Below, piece by piece: positions 53,788 through 62,834 of a stretch of DNA of 64,000 nt. Each line of letters starts with the position of its first letter. The first letter of the stretch is position 1. Location: NCBI RefSeq assembly GCF_050433445.1, contig NZ_JBNPXF010000004.1, positions 1 to 64,000 on the forward strand, in the 5' to 3' direction. Under the pieces are notes generated by a model. That model saw only the letters and a program-made list of their open reading frames with translations, was not told the DNA's origin and searched no databases. This DNA comes from Kroppenstedtia sanguinis (GTDB taxonomy: Bacteria; Bacillota; Bacilli; Thermoactinomycetales; DSM-45169). The position numbers and the translations under genes are program-made.

Positions 53788-53997
53788 TTATTTATTCATT
53801 TCCTTCGTCAATTCATGGTTCCATATCGCCTCCAGCCTTTCTAGCTTTGCACTCTTCTGCTTTTCTCGCAATCCATCCTCTATGTATTTACCGGATCCCA
53901 TTAGCAGAGAAAATCCAGGGAAAGGCCAAGCTGAATTTTCAAAAAGGGGCTTCCATTCTGTCGTAATTTGTAATATAATAAAATCGATGGAATCCAA
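53788..53997 (-). CDS. Hypothetical 69-residue protein, possibly a gene remnant
   Basis: The frame starts at ATG 53997 without a convincing ribosome-binding site and ends 13 bp before the decayed gene that follows on the same strand. The middle (EWKPLFENSAWPFPGFSLLMGSGKYIEDGL) followed by a charged helix looks like real protein, perhaps the C-terminal end of a larger lost gene. No family recognised. The bases are AT-rich compared with neighbours. Confidence 0.35.
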   Translation of the reverse strand: MDSIDFIILQITTEWKPLFENSAWPFPGFSLLMGSGKYIEDGLREKQKSAKLERLEAIWNHELTKEMNK

Positions 53998-54030
53998 TTT
54001 CTTACATGCGCCGGAGGTCGAGGGGAACCG

Positions 54031-54660
54031 ATGGAATGGCTGATGGGGTTCGTAGGTGGTCTCGTGGGATGGTGGATTCCGGAGGTGTCTGGTCGTTTTT
54101 TTCTATCGGAAGCCAGGGGGAAGAGGGGCATTCGGCCTGGGATGGCGATAGTGAGTGCAGGGGGCTTCTATTTATTGGGGGCCTCTTCTTTACCCCTGGA
54201 GGAGCAGTTCATAGGTGGGTTGTTACTCCTCTTTTTAATGGCGGCGGCTGCTTTGGATCTGTCTTGGGGTTTAATTCCCAATCGTCTGAATGGAATGGCG
54301 GCCCTTGGATTTTTGTTGGTTCATCTTTGGTCTGGTCCGGAGATTCTCCCGTTGCTAGGGGCAGGCTTGCTCGGAGGTGGCATACTGGGGATCATCTCAC
54401 TTCTTTCTCGAGGAGGGATCGGAGGAGGAGATGTGAAGATGGCGGCGGCTGCCGGCCTGGCTTTGGGCGGGTTTAAGGTGGCGACGGGGTTGGGATTTGC
54501 GGTTTTATCTGGTGGGCTTTGGGCTTTTTTTCTCCTGCTGACCGGAAAGGTGGATCGTAAAACCCCTCTTCCTTTTGCTCCTCATCTGGCGATCGGTTTT
54601 TACGTATCCTGGCTGTGGGGAGAAGAGCTAGTCCATAGCTACTTGTCTCTGTATAGCTAA
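54031..54660 (+). CDS. A24-family prepilin peptidase (ComC position, no methylase domain)
   Basis: This membrane aspartyl protease family cleaves the leader of type IV or Flp pilins. The 209-residue protein has about seven helices and both catalytic aspartates: AAALDLSWGLIPN and GGIGGGDVKM (GxGD motif). The zinc-binding N-terminal methyltransferase cysteines of full-size enzymes such as ComC are absent, so it looks like the shorter TadV/CpaA-like form. It occupies the place of comC before spoIIB in B. subtilis. A pilin-like protein encoded at 62835 could be a substrate. Confidence 0.8.
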   Translation: MEWLMGFVGGLVGWWIPEVSGRFFLSEARGKRGIRPGMAIVSAGGFYLLGASSLPLEEQFIGGLLLLFLMAAAALDLSWGLIPNRLNGMAALGFLLVHLWSGPEILPLLGAGLLGGGILGIISLLSRGGIGGGDVKMAAAAGLALGGFKVATGLGFAVLSGGLWAFFLLLTGKVDRKTPLPFAPHLAIGFYVSWLWGEELVHSYLSLYS

Positions 54661-54763
54661 GGATCGGCGCTTCTCCTTCTGTAGCAGTCTTTCGACGGTT
54701 CTATCTCAATCTATCATTTCATAGGCATGGTAGTACCAGTTGGAAGAAGGAGACGATGAACCG

Positions 54764-55891
54764 ATGATGAAACCCCGGATCAATGTACGTGCCAAGGATG
54801 CTACGATCACTGAGCCGCTAAATCAAAAGAGGGAGACCGATCGGGAGAATCGGCAGACCGGGGGACGAGATTTTCGACGTAGGGGTGAAGGAGGAGCACT
54901 GTTACCCGAGGGGAGGCCCCCAGGGTGGAAACGCCCCTTGGAGTGGGCACTCCGGGAAGTGGAGGAAGGAGATCCGATCGGTTGGGGGAGCCCTTATTCC
55001 GGACGCAGGCCGAGAAAAGGGGGGGAGGACAAGCGGCTCCGATCGATTCTAGTAGCTGTGTCAAGCGCGGTGCTGTTGGGAATTTTGATGGGAGGACTGA
55101 TCCTCAACCTCTTCTTTTCCGAGGAGCCGGATCTGTCCACCCGGAGTATCGATTCCCATATGAGACGGGGGCCTGTGGACGCAGAAGAGTCCAGAGCCCA
55201 AGAGTCTAAAGCCCAGGTGGAAGAGAAAAAGCAAGCGTCCAAGAAGAAATCCTCCGCAAAATCCTTGCAGTTGCCCGTACTCCAAGCCGTATTGGTCCAA
55301 GGTGGCAATTTCAAAGAAAAGGCAGGAGCTTTGGAGACCGTCCGGAAATACCGATCCGAAGGATGGGCTGCGGTTACGACGGAAGATCCGCCGTACCGGA
55401 TCTATCACGGAGTGGGACTGGACCGAGAAGCTTCTCGTAAGCTGACAGAGGTACTGGAGAAAAAGGATTCGAAAACCTATGTAAAATCGGTTCAGCTCGG
55501 GAAGGGAGCCATCCCCCGCTCCTCCATCCCGGACTCTCACGGGAAGAACCTCGTCACTTGGTTGAACCATGGGCATCAAGTGTTCCAATTGTTGGGAAAA
55601 AAGACTGCAGAGGGGCTGGTCTCGGAAAAAAAGGAAGTTTCTCTGGAACCGGTCTGGAGTGAGGTTCTCCAACATTACAATCGTTTGGTGCAGACAGCTC
55701 CCCAACTAGAAAAGGGGATCCCGGCAAAAGCCAAGCCACAGCTGGTTCAGATGGTACGGGGGATGGATCAGGTAGTACAAAGTGGGCAAACCAATCCGAA
55801 GCAACTGGAAAGCGCCATGTTGTGGCAAATGCAGGAAGGTCTGATCCGCTATGCCTTGGCTTATGAAAAATTTGTGGAGGCTTTACGTTAA
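54764..55891 (+). CDS. spoIIB: SPOR-domain sporulation protein SpoIIB
   Basis: SpoIIB localises to the sporulation septum and helps engulfment start. The 375-residue protein has a disordered basic cytoplasmic part (1-90), a single membrane helix (about 94-118, LVAVSSAVLLGILMGGLI), a charged linker and a SPOR-like domain (about 170-245, LQAVLVQGGNFKEKAGA, YRIYHGVGLDREASRKL). A helical C-terminal region follows. Its identity rests on this layout and on its place between the prepilin peptidase and maf. ATG at 54764 follows GAAGGAG; ATG 54767 is also possible. Confidence 0.82.
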   Translation: MMKPRINVRAKDATITEPLNQKRETDRENRQTGGRDFRRRGEGGALLPEGRPPGWKRPLEWALREVEEGDPIGWGSPYSGRRPRKGGEDKRLRSILVAVSSAVLLGILMGGLILNLFFSEEPDLSTRSIDSHMRRGPVDAEESRAQESKAQVEEKKQASKKKSSAKSLQLPVLQAVLVQGGNFKEKAGALETVRKYRSEGWAAVTTEDPPYRIYHGVGLDREASRKLTEVLEKKDSKTYVKSVQLGKGAIPRSSIPDSHGKNLVTWLNHGHQVFQLLGKKTAEGLVSEKKEVSLEPVWSEVLQHYNRLVQTAPQLEKGIPAKAKPQLVQMVRGMDQVVQSGQTNPKQLESAMLWQMQEGLIRYALAYEKFVEALR

Positions 55892-56238
55892 CAGGGGATT
55901 CTTTCTTGTTCCCCTCCGTTGATTTTGCTAAACTGAACATGGATATAAGCTTTGCAGCGATCCTGTCTGTCCGGATTCGGGACGGCCGGCCGGGAATCCC
56001 GTCGGTGACCTTGCAGGGTCGATTTTCTTCGTTTGCAACTCTATTGCATATATTATCGACACGTTCAATCTAGTTGGAACAGGTTCGCCACGGACTGACT
56101 TCCTTCAAATCAGAGCCTGTTTACAATGTGAGAGGGATGATTGGTAAGCCTTCCTCACCTCGCAGCGATCGTTGTTCGAATATAATATATGGAAAACCAT
56201 CCATTGAAACATGGCAGTCATGAAGGAGGTCGGGGCCC
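55892..56238. other. Intergenic region between spoIIB and maf
   Basis: A 347-bp gap with no gene I would defend. GACGGCCGGCCGGGAATCCC near 55980 forms a GC-rich hairpin with CCGTC. AACAGG and CCTGTT (about 56079 and 56115) are inverted. A TATAAT at 56181-56186 may be the -10 of the maf promoter, but I see no matching -35. Confidence 0.45.
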
Positions 56239-56856
56239 ATGCAACCGGAACTCGTACTCGCCTCCGGCTCCCCGCGGCGAAAAAATCTTCTCGAAATGAT
56301 GGGTCTCTCCTTTTCGGTTCACCCCAGTTTTGTGACGGAGGAAGTTCCAGGAGATCCGGCGCCGGGGGAACTGGTGGAGATCCTTGCCGCCAAAAAGGCA
56401 CTGGCAGTGGCTCATACAAAAAAACAGGCCTTGGTGATCGGGTCAGATACAGTCGTGGCCCTAGGTGATGAGATTCTGGGTAAGCCGAAGGATGAGGAAG
56501 ACGCTTGTCGTGCCCTCCAACGCCTTCAAGGGCAATCCCACCAGGTCTATACCGGGATTGCTCTGGTGAGGGTTGACGACGGCAAGGTATCCCAACGCTT
56601 GATCAAACACCGGGTGACGGAAGTGATGATTCGAAACATGAGCATGGATGAGATCCAATGGTATGTTGCCACCGGGGAGCCGGTGGACAAAGCGGGAGCA
56701 TACGGGATTCAGGGCATCGGTTCGCTTTGGGTGGATTGGATCGACGGCTGTTATTCCAATGTGGTGGGGATGTCACTTCCCCTGCTTTATGACATGATGA
56801 ATGAGATGGGTTACCCTGTTCTCCAGGAATCATTTGCTCCGGAAAATAAGGCGTAA
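56239..56856 (+). CDS. maf: Maf-family nucleoside triphosphate pyrophosphatase
   Basis: Maf proteins hydrolyse non-standard or excess nucleotides such as dTTP and UTP, and have been linked to division arrest in Bacillus. The 205-residue protein has LASGSPRRKNLLEMMG, the EILAAKKALAVA helix, VIGSDTVV, GKPKDEEDA, HQVYTGIAL and the GIQGIGSLWVDWIDGCYSNVVGMSLP end typical of the dTTP/UTP-type. The length is normal. radC, mreBCD and minCD follow as in B. subtilis. Confidence 0.94.
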   Translation: MQPELVLASGSPRRKNLLEMMGLSFSVHPSFVTEEVPGDPAPGELVEILAAKKALAVAHTKKQALVIGSDTVVALGDEILGKPKDEEDACRALQRLQGQSHQVYTGIALVRVDDGKVSQRLIKHRVTEVMIRNMSMDEIQWYVATGEPVDKAGAYGIQGIGSLWVDWIDGCYSNVVGMSLPLLYDMMNEMGYPVLQESFAPENKA

Positions 56857-56916
56857 CAACTGAGATTAGGCAACAGGTCCTCCTTATTAACCGGTCCATG
56901 GGAGGTTTTTTAGAAG

Positions 56917-57615
56917 TTGTGTGCGCCGGAACAATTGATGATTCGTGATGTCCCAGTAGAAGACCGGCCCAGGGAACGTTTGTCCCGGGAAGGGCCTGCC
57001 TCACTCTCCAATGTGGAGCTGGTTGCTATTCTGCTCCGCACGGGTTTCTCTTCAGAGTCCGTGATTCAACTGGCCAATCGGGTTCTCTCCCAGTCAGAAG
57101 GATTGAAGGGACTGGCCGATTCCACCTTGAACGAGTTGGTCCAGATTAAAGGGATCGGCCCAGCCAAAGCGATTCAGGTCCTGGCAGGAATCGAGCTGGG
57201 GCGCCGGGTCTACCGAGCATTGCCTGCGGAGCGGACCCAGATTCGATCTCCCGGTGATGCCGCTGATTATGTGATGGATGAGATGCGGCATCTGTCCCAG
57301 GAACATTTTCTTTGTCTGTTTCTGAACACCAAAAACCGGGTCATCGATAAAAAATGCATATTTGTGGGCAGTCTCAATTCGTCGGTGGTTCATCCACGGG
57401 AGGTGTTTCGTGAGGCGATCCGCAGGAGCTCGGCGGGGGTGATCTGCGTACATAATCATCCCAGTGGGGATCCCACACCGAGCCGGGAGGACATCCATGT
57501 GACGGAACGCCTCGTCGAGGTGGGACAGATTGTCGGAATTGAGCTGTTGGACCATATCATTATCGGGGATCATCGATATTACAGCATGAAAGAAAAGGGG
57601 ATTATTCCTGCCTGA
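56917..57615 (+). CDS. radC: RadC family protein (JAB-domain)
   Basis: The 232-residue protein has an N-terminal helix-hairpin-helix region (LVQIKGIGPAKAIQVL) and a JAB-like metalloprotease-fold domain with the metal motif HNHPSGDPTPSRED and the upstream glutamate region. Despite its name the family has no proven repair role. TTG at 56917 lies 11 bp after GGGAGG; ATG 56938 is an alternative with a poorer site. Confidence 0.93.
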   Translation: MCAPEQLMIRDVPVEDRPRERLSREGPASLSNVELVAILLRTGFSSESVIQLANRVLSQSEGLKGLADSTLNELVQIKGIGPAKAIQVLAGIELGRRVYRALPAERTQIRSPGDAADYVMDEMRHLSQEHFLCLFLNTKNRVIDKKCIFVGSLNSSVVHPREVFREAIRRSSAGVICVHNHPSGDPTPSREDIHVTERLVEVGQIVGIELLDHIIIGDHRYYSMKEKGIIPA

Positions 57616-57717
57616 TTCTCCGTGTCCAAAAAAAATAAGAATACTAAAAGCGAAGGACTGAGATGGTTCATGGGATTCTGGTTTGGGAGCAAAGGAAAAG
57701 ACGGAGGAAATGAGACG

Positions 57718-58770
57718 TTGTTCCAGAAATTCGGAGGATTCACGAGAGACATGGGGGTCGATCTGGGAACCGCTAACACCTTGGTCTATCTGAAAGGCCA
57801 GGGGATTGTGGTGAGAGAGCCATCTGTGGTGGCATTGGAAACAGCATCCCAGGAAATTAAGGCCGTAGGGGATGAGGCCAAACGGATGATCGGCAGAACT
57901 CCGAGCAACATTGTGGCGATTCGTCCGATGAAAGATGGAGTGATCGCCGATTACAATACCACAGCCACCATGTTGGAATATTTTATTAAACAGGCACAAA
58001 ATCGACGGGTTTATATTCCCCGGCGTCCCAATGTGATGGTTTGTGTCCCTACGGGAGTCACTCCGGTGGAGAAACGTGCTGTGGAAGAGGCGACTCGCGC
58101 GGCGGGGGCCAAGGAGGCTCATACCATCGAGGAGCCCTTTGCTGCCGCCATCGGTGCCGGCTTGCCCGTCTGGGAACCGACGGGGAGTATGGTGGTGGAT
58201 ATCGGAGGCGGGACGACGGAGGTGGCCGTAATCTCCTTGGGTGGAATCGTCACTTCCAAATCCCTGCGTGTGGCAGGAGATGGGATGGATGAGGCGATCA
58301 TCCAATATATCAAACGTATGTATAACTTGATGATCGGGGAACGGAGCGCCGAAACACTGAAACTGGAGATCGGATCGGCGCTGGTGACAGATCCGGAAGA
58401 CACCCGGGAAATTCGTGGTCGGGATCTGATCTCTGGCTTGCCCAAGACCATCGAAGTCACTTCTACAGAAGTGGCGGAAGCGTTGGATGATACCGTAAGT
58501 GCCATCATTGACTCGGTCAAACTGACTCTGGAACAGACCCCGCCAGAACTGGCAGCGGATGTCATGGAGCAGGGGATCGTGTTGACCGGTGGTGGGGCTT
58601 TGTTGCGAAAACTGGATCAAAGACTGGCAGAGGAGACGAGAATGCCGGTGATGATCGCGGAAAATGCTTTGGATTGTGTGGCGATCGGGACGGGGCAATC
58701 CCTTGAAAATATCCATCTGTTCACATCCGGCATCGGGATCTCTTCTCCCCGTGACCGTCGCCGGTCCTAA
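57718..58770 (+). CDS. mreB: Rod shape-determining protein MreB
   Basis: MreB is the actin-like filament that guides side-wall peptidoglycan synthesis. The 350-residue protein has the phosphate-binding GVDLGTANTLVYLKG, VREPSVVALET, EEPFAAAIG, VVDIGGGTTEVAVISLGG and GIVLTGGGALLR. TTG at 57718 was chosen: GGAGG lies 10 bp upstream and the N-terminus then matches other MreBs. The frame is open from 57622, which would add 32 residues, but no ribosome-binding site precedes that GTG. It heads mreBCD-minCD. Confidence 0.94.
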   Translation: MFQKFGGFTRDMGVDLGTANTLVYLKGQGIVVREPSVVALETASQEIKAVGDEAKRMIGRTPSNIVAIRPMKDGVIADYNTTATMLEYFIKQAQNRRVYIPRRPNVMVCVPTGVTPVEKRAVEEATRAAGAKEAHTIEEPFAAAIGAGLPVWEPTGSMVVDIGGGTTEVAVISLGGIVTSKSLRVAGDGMDEAIIQYIKRMYNLMIGERSAETLKLEIGSALVTDPEDTREIRGRDLISGLPKTIEVTSTEVAEALDDTVSAIIDSVKLTLEQTPPELAADVMEQGIVLTGGGALLRKLDQRLAEETRMPVMIAENALDCVAIGTGQSLENIHLFTSGIGISSPRDRRRS

Positions 58771-58775
58771 GGGTG

Positions 58776-59630
58776 ATGAATTTGTTTTTACGCCTGTTTG
58801 CCAACCGTCGTCTGTTTGTCTTGTTGCTAGCGGTGATCTTGTTGACGGTCTCTGTCGGAATCACCCGGGGAGAACGGGAAAAAGTGACCTGGGTGGAAGC
58901 TGGGGTGAAGAATACAGTCGCCTGGCTGAGCAGTTGGATCCCTGCCCCCTCCCGTCTACTGGCGGAGGGGGAAGATGAGAAAGGCGAGGGAGTCCTTCAA
59001 CTCAAAGCGGAAGTGAGCCAGTTGAAGCAGGAAAACCGTCAACTGAAAGAGGCCGCCGATTATATTAATAAAAACAAAGAAAGTTATATCACGGCTCAAA
59101 CTGTGGCCCGTAGTCCAGACCGCTGGAATGATCGGCTGGTCATCGACAGAGGAAAAAAGGATGGTATCCAGAAGAATATGCCCGTCGTCACCCATGAGGG
59201 TTTGATCGGACGCGTATCGGCGGTGACCGATCAGATGGCGGATATTCAACTTCTGACGGACTCGGGCAGTTCGCCGGGGATCGCCGCCCACGTTCAGACC
59301 GGGAAAGAAATATTTGGTCTGATCGAAGGGTATGACGAAAAAAGTAAGCGCCTGTTGATGAAGAAGATTCCTTCCGGGGTGAAATTGAAAAAAGGGCAAT
59401 TGGTAGTCACCTCGGGCATGTCGGAGATTTTCCCGGGCAATCTTTTGATCGGAACCGTGGATCAGGTGACCACGGGGGATTTTGGAGTGGATCAGATGGT
59501 TTATGTGAAACCCGCCGCTAGGTTTGAAGGGCTTCAATATGTGATGGTGGTTCGCGATCCAGCCAAGATTCAACTGAACAAGCACCGGCATCAATTGGAG
59601 AATCCAGATGGAGGAAAGGGAGGGGATTAA
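58776..59630 (+). CDS. mreC: Rod shape-determining protein MreC
   Basis: MreC is the bitopic scaffold of the elongation complex. The 284-residue protein has an N-terminal membrane helix (about residues 11-29), a coiled coil (about 70-105, LKAEVSQLKQENRQLKEA) and the extracellular double beta-barrel with VVTHEGLIGRV and VVTSGMSEIFPGNLLIGTV. The ATG overlaps a TAAGGGTG site right after mreB. mreD follows after 3 bp. Confidence 0.95.
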   Translation: MNLFLRLFANRRLFVLLLAVILLTVSVGITRGEREKVTWVEAGVKNTVAWLSSWIPAPSRLLAEGEDEKGEGVLQLKAEVSQLKQENRQLKEAADYINKNKESYITAQTVARSPDRWNDRLVIDRGKKDGIQKNMPVVTHEGLIGRVSAVTDQMADIQLLTDSGSSPGIAAHVQTGKEIFGLIEGYDEKSKRLLMKKIPSGVKLKKGQLVVTSGMSEIFPGNLLIGTVDQVTTGDFGVDQMVYVKPAARFEGLQYVMVVRDPAKIQLNKHRHQLENPDGGKGGD

Positions 59631-59633
59631 GCC

Positions 59634-60158
59634 ATGGCGGCCTGGATACTAACCGGTTTCCTCTCCTTTCTTTTTTTATTGGAGGGAACGGTGTTACAGG
59701 ATGTGACTCCCCAGGCTTGGGGGAGTCCTTTTATCTGGATTCCGCAACCGGTAACCAGCGGAATTATTATTTTATCTCTGATACAAGGCAGAAAAGCGGG
59801 ACTGATTTATGGATTCTGTTTCGGTTTAATCCACGATCTGGTGTTTGGACAAGTGATCGGGGTCTACGCCTTCAGTACGGCTGCGATCGGTTATGTGGCG
59901 GGACAGATCTCCCGTCAAATGGTGTCGGGTCCCATTGTTGCTTTGTTTGCGACGGGGATATGTCAGGCGGTCCATTTGTTGATGGTATTTGGTTGGTACC
60001 GTCTCTTTAACGTGACGCAGATGCCTTGGAGTGAGTCAATGATCTACCATATCCTCCCCTCGGTTTTGATCAACACTGTAGTCGCTTATCCAGTTTATCG
60101 GGGGATTCGGTGGATTGTCCGTCGCTTTCATCCTCGATCGGTACAGTTGTTTGAATAA
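59634..60158 (+). CDS. mreD: Rod shape-determining protein MreD
   Basis: MreD is the polytopic partner of MreC. The 174-residue protein has about five to six membrane helices, with GLIYGFCFGLIHDLVFGQVIG matching the family's best-conserved segment. It starts 3 bp after mreC. Confidence 0.93.
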   Translation: MAAWILTGFLSFLFLLEGTVLQDVTPQAWGSPFIWIPQPVTSGIIILSLIQGRKAGLIYGFCFGLIHDLVFGQVIGVYAFSTAAIGYVAGQISRQMVSGPIVALFATGICQAVHLLMVFGWYRLFNVTQMPWSESMIYHILPSVLINTVVAYPVYRGIRWIVRRFHPRSVQLFE

Positions 60159-60249
60159 ATGAAGTTTGCCTATGTATCCGGTCCCATCCAAGGGGGAGGA
60201 TTTTTAGGGTGTGTGCCGAAAACATAGAGAGAACGGGGTGAACTGGATC

Positions 60250-60924
60250 ATGGGTAAAGTGATGAAACCGGGTGTGAATATCAAGGGAACCAAGGGGGGG
60301 CTTCTCTTTCTGCTGGATGAATCACGTCCCTTTTCCGCCGTTTTGAACGAACTGAAATTCAAGCTGGAAAATGGATCCAATCTGTGGGAGGGCCCCGACA
60401 CCCGTGTCCTGATCAAGTTGGGAAAAAGACAGATCACACGGGAGGAAGAAAAGGAAATGAGGAGCTTGTTCTCCTCCCACAAAAACCTGATTATCCATTC
60501 CATCGAAACATCCAATGGGCGACCCTATCTGGTAGATGATCGGGGAATTCAAATATTGACAGGGACCGTCCGCTCCGGTCAGGTCCTGGAACATCGGGGG
60601 GACCTGCTTCTCTTGGGAGATGTGAACCCCGGAGGGACCGTGCGTTCCACAGGGAGCATCTATGTGTTGGGGGCTCTGCGAGGCTTGGCTCACGCAGGGG
60701 GCGAAGGGGATGAAGAGGCGATCATCGCCGCCTCCAGTCTGTACCCGACTCAACTCCGGATTGCCGGTGTCGTATCCCGTCCCCCAGATGAGTGGGGGGA
60801 TTCAGCCGTGACAGGGATGAATTTTGCCTACCTAGTCAATGGGCAGATCGCCGTGGATAAAATGCACCATTTGACTCGGATCCGTCCGGAAATCGAGTGG
60901 AAAGAGAATCAGTTCAAATCCTAG
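60250..60924 (+). CDS. minC: Septum site-determining protein MinC
   Basis: MinC inhibits FtsZ assembly near the poles. The 224-residue protein has an N-terminal FtsZ-inhibiting domain (VNIKGTKGGLLFLLDE) and the C-terminal beta-helix that binds MinD (GTVRSGQVLEHRGDLLLLGDVNPGG, GSIYVLGALRGLAHAG). ATG at 60250 was chosen over GTG 60238 by spacing from ACGGGGTGA. minD follows. Confidence 0.93.
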   Translation: MGKVMKPGVNIKGTKGGLLFLLDESRPFSAVLNELKFKLENGSNLWEGPDTRVLIKLGKRQITREEEKEMRSLFSSHKNLIIHSIETSNGRPYLVDDRGIQILTGTVRSGQVLEHRGDLLLLGDVNPGGTVRSTGSIYVLGALRGLAHAGGEGDEEAIIAASSLYPTQLRIAGVVSRPPDEWGDSAVTGMNFAYLVNGQIAVDKMHHLTRIRPEIEWKENQFKS

Positions 60925-60947
60925 AATGGCCGGGAGGAGGGTAAAGA

Positions 60948-61742
60948 GTGGGGGAAGCCATCGTCGTCACTTCCGGGAAAGGCGGTGTAGGCAAATCGAC
61001 CACATCCGCCAATATCGGAACAGCCCTGGCCTTGTCGAGCAAAAAGGTGTGCTTGCTGGACACGGATATCGGGTTGCGAAATCTGGATGTGTTGCTGGGG
61101 CTGGAAAACCGCATCATCTACGATCTGGTGGATGTGACACAACAAAAGTGCAACATCGAACAAGCATGGATCAAACATAAACGTTGCGACACTCTTTATC
61201 TGTTGCCTGCGGCCCAGACGAAGGACAAGTCCGCAGTGGATGCCAAACAACTTCGCTGGCTGATCGCTGAGTTGAAGGAACGCTTTGACTATGTGATCAT
61301 CGATTGTCCGGCGGGGATCGAGATGGGTTTTAAGAACGCCGTCACCGGAGCGGACCGGGCGATTGTGGTCACCACTCCGGAAAATACGGCGATCCGGGAT
61401 GTGGATCGGGTGATCGGAATTTTGGAAAAGGAGCAGGTTCCACAACCCAAACTGGTGGTCAATCGGTTTCGCCCCCAGATGGTGAAAGAGGGTGGGATGA
61501 TGGATGTGGAGGAAGTTCTCTCCGTCTTGTCCATCGATCTGCTGGGGGTGGTTCCCGATGACGAGGAAGTGATCCGGGCCGGCCATCAGGGAGAGCCCAT
61601 CGTCTTACATCACCGAAATCTCGCAGCCAAAGCTTATCGCAACATCGCCCGTCGGATCCAGGGTGAAATAGTCCCCCTCCTCCCCCTCGACCCAGACCGA
61701 AAACTCTTCCACCGCATGAAGCGCTGGCTGGGCTTCGCATAG
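60948..61742 (+). CDS. minD: Septum site-determining protein MinD
   Basis: MinD is the membrane-associated ATPase that activates MinC. The 264-residue protein has the deviant Walker A GKGGVGKSTT, VCLLDTDIGLRNLD, VIIDCPAGIE and a C-terminal amphipathic helix (KLFHRMKRWLGFA) for membrane binding. GTG at 60948 follows GGGAGGAGGG. A terminator ends the cluster. Confidence 0.96.
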   Translation: MGEAIVVTSGKGGVGKSTTSANIGTALALSSKKVCLLDTDIGLRNLDVLLGLENRIIYDLVDVTQQKCNIEQAWIKHKRCDTLYLLPAAQTKDKSAVDAKQLRWLIAELKERFDYVIIDCPAGIEMGFKNAVTGADRAIVVTTPENTAIRDVDRVIGILEKEQVPQPKLVVNRFRPQMVKEGGMMDVEEVLSVLSIDLLGVVPDDEEVIRAGHQGEPIVLHHRNLAAKAYRNIARRIQGEIVPLLPLDPDRKLFHRMKRWLGFA

Positions 61743-61743
61743 A

Positions 61744-61772
61744 CAAAAGCACCTGGAGACGGGTGCTTTTTT
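61744..61772 (+). terminator. Terminator of minCD
   Basis: AAAAGCACC pairs with GGTGCTTTT and is followed by TT. Confidence 0.85.
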
Positions 61773-61935
61773 GGTTGGTGGGTGTGAAATCTGATCGGAT
61801 AGAATAACGAGAATAAGAAGTTTCAGGATCTTAAGGATTGCAAAATTAAACCCTTTTTCCTATTCCTATATCTTTTTCTTTGTGTTTATAATAATTTCCA
61901 GTATGTTTGAAATATACTTTTGAAAGGAGTTATAT

Positions 61936-62822
61936 ATGATGAGAAATCCTTTGCTCACTATTTGGAGGTATCCTCGGGAGACACTTCAAGAAATTTTGGA
62001 CTCACGCTGGTCTTCATTTGTGTGGTTGATCCCTATAGTTTATCTGATAGGAATTTACGACATGTTTAGTTTGTCACTACGTAATAACACAGGGGATACA
62101 GTCACTCTTCCAAGTATCATCATCCTTTCGTTTATTTTTGCAGTTATTATTGGTCCACAGGCGTGTCGATTAGCCATATTTTGGATGGGGAGATCGTGTT
62201 CTACCACGCTTCGGTTGCCATCCGGCAAGGAAGTGAAAACTGGCCGCTCCAAATCTGACCATCGGGCAGGGGCAAAGCCTTACGGAAGCAACACAGGGAA
62301 GAATGTTGCCCCTAAACGCCCTCTCTCCAGATTCTCCGCTGGGTAGGATGGCAAAGGTCGCTTTGGCAGCACACGACTCCCTTCCGCCGCCCATTTTCTG
62401 GCTAATCAACAGCCCTGATTGGGCCATTGTCTTGGGCATTCGATTCTCTCTTGTTTTGGGGTCTGGGACGGCTGTTTGGGGGGATGGGTGATTGGCGTGA
62501 ATCATCGGTAACCGCTGCTTGGTCTAAAGTTCCGTTACTCTTGACCCTTTTTACATTCTGGTTTCCCATGATTTTGGTATATGGGAGAAGCCTGTTTCAA
62601 ACTGAAATGCCTCAAAGCACTCTCCAAGCTATTTTTAGTTTGACTTTTTATCCTTTGTGGATTGCAGTATTTATTTACTACGTAGTGATTACTTCAAAAA
62701 TGCTGGCAGAGGCACATGGATTTGAATCAAGCTGGAAAGGGTTTGCCGTCTATCTTGTATCCAAGCTTGTATTTGTATTCCCACTGCTGATTTTGTTTAC
62801 AATCCTTGGGGCAATCTCCTGA
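61936..62822 (+). pseudogene. YIP1-type membrane protein gene, split by a miniature element
   Basis: The first exon-like part (61936-62157) encodes an N-terminal region with MRNPLLTIWRYPRETLQEIL and two membrane helices. The second part (62427-62822) resumes SWAFDSLLFWGLGRLFGG with three more helices and ends normally. Removing bases 62158-62426 (element plus one target copy) restores an in-frame protein of 205 residues with the hydrophobic pattern of YIP1-domain proteins. The ATG follows GAAAGGAG. Function unknown; it precedes the pilin-toxin-like gene by 12 bp and was probably in its operon. Confidence 0.85.
62158..62417 (+). mobile_element. Miniature element, family B, inside the YIP1-type gene
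   Basis: The 260-bp element begins CAGGCGTGTCGATTAGCC and ends GGCTAATCAACAGCCCTG. It is flanked by ATTGGTCCA (62149-62157) and ATTGGGCCA (62418-62426), a 9-bp target duplication with one mismatch. The core is nearly identical to the copy at 26614, except that about 45 bp near the right end are missing here. It has no coding capacity of its own. Confidence 0.92.
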
Positions 62823-62834
62823 GGAGGGATTGCC

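Noticed and set aside
55939..56076. 45-codon frame between spoIIB and maf
   Set aside because: No ribosome-binding site and an Arg/Ser-rich composition; likely chance.
57622..57717. 32-residue N-terminal extension of MreB
   Set aside because: The upstream GTG lacks a ribosome-binding site, while TTG 57718 has one and gives the normal MreB N-terminus.
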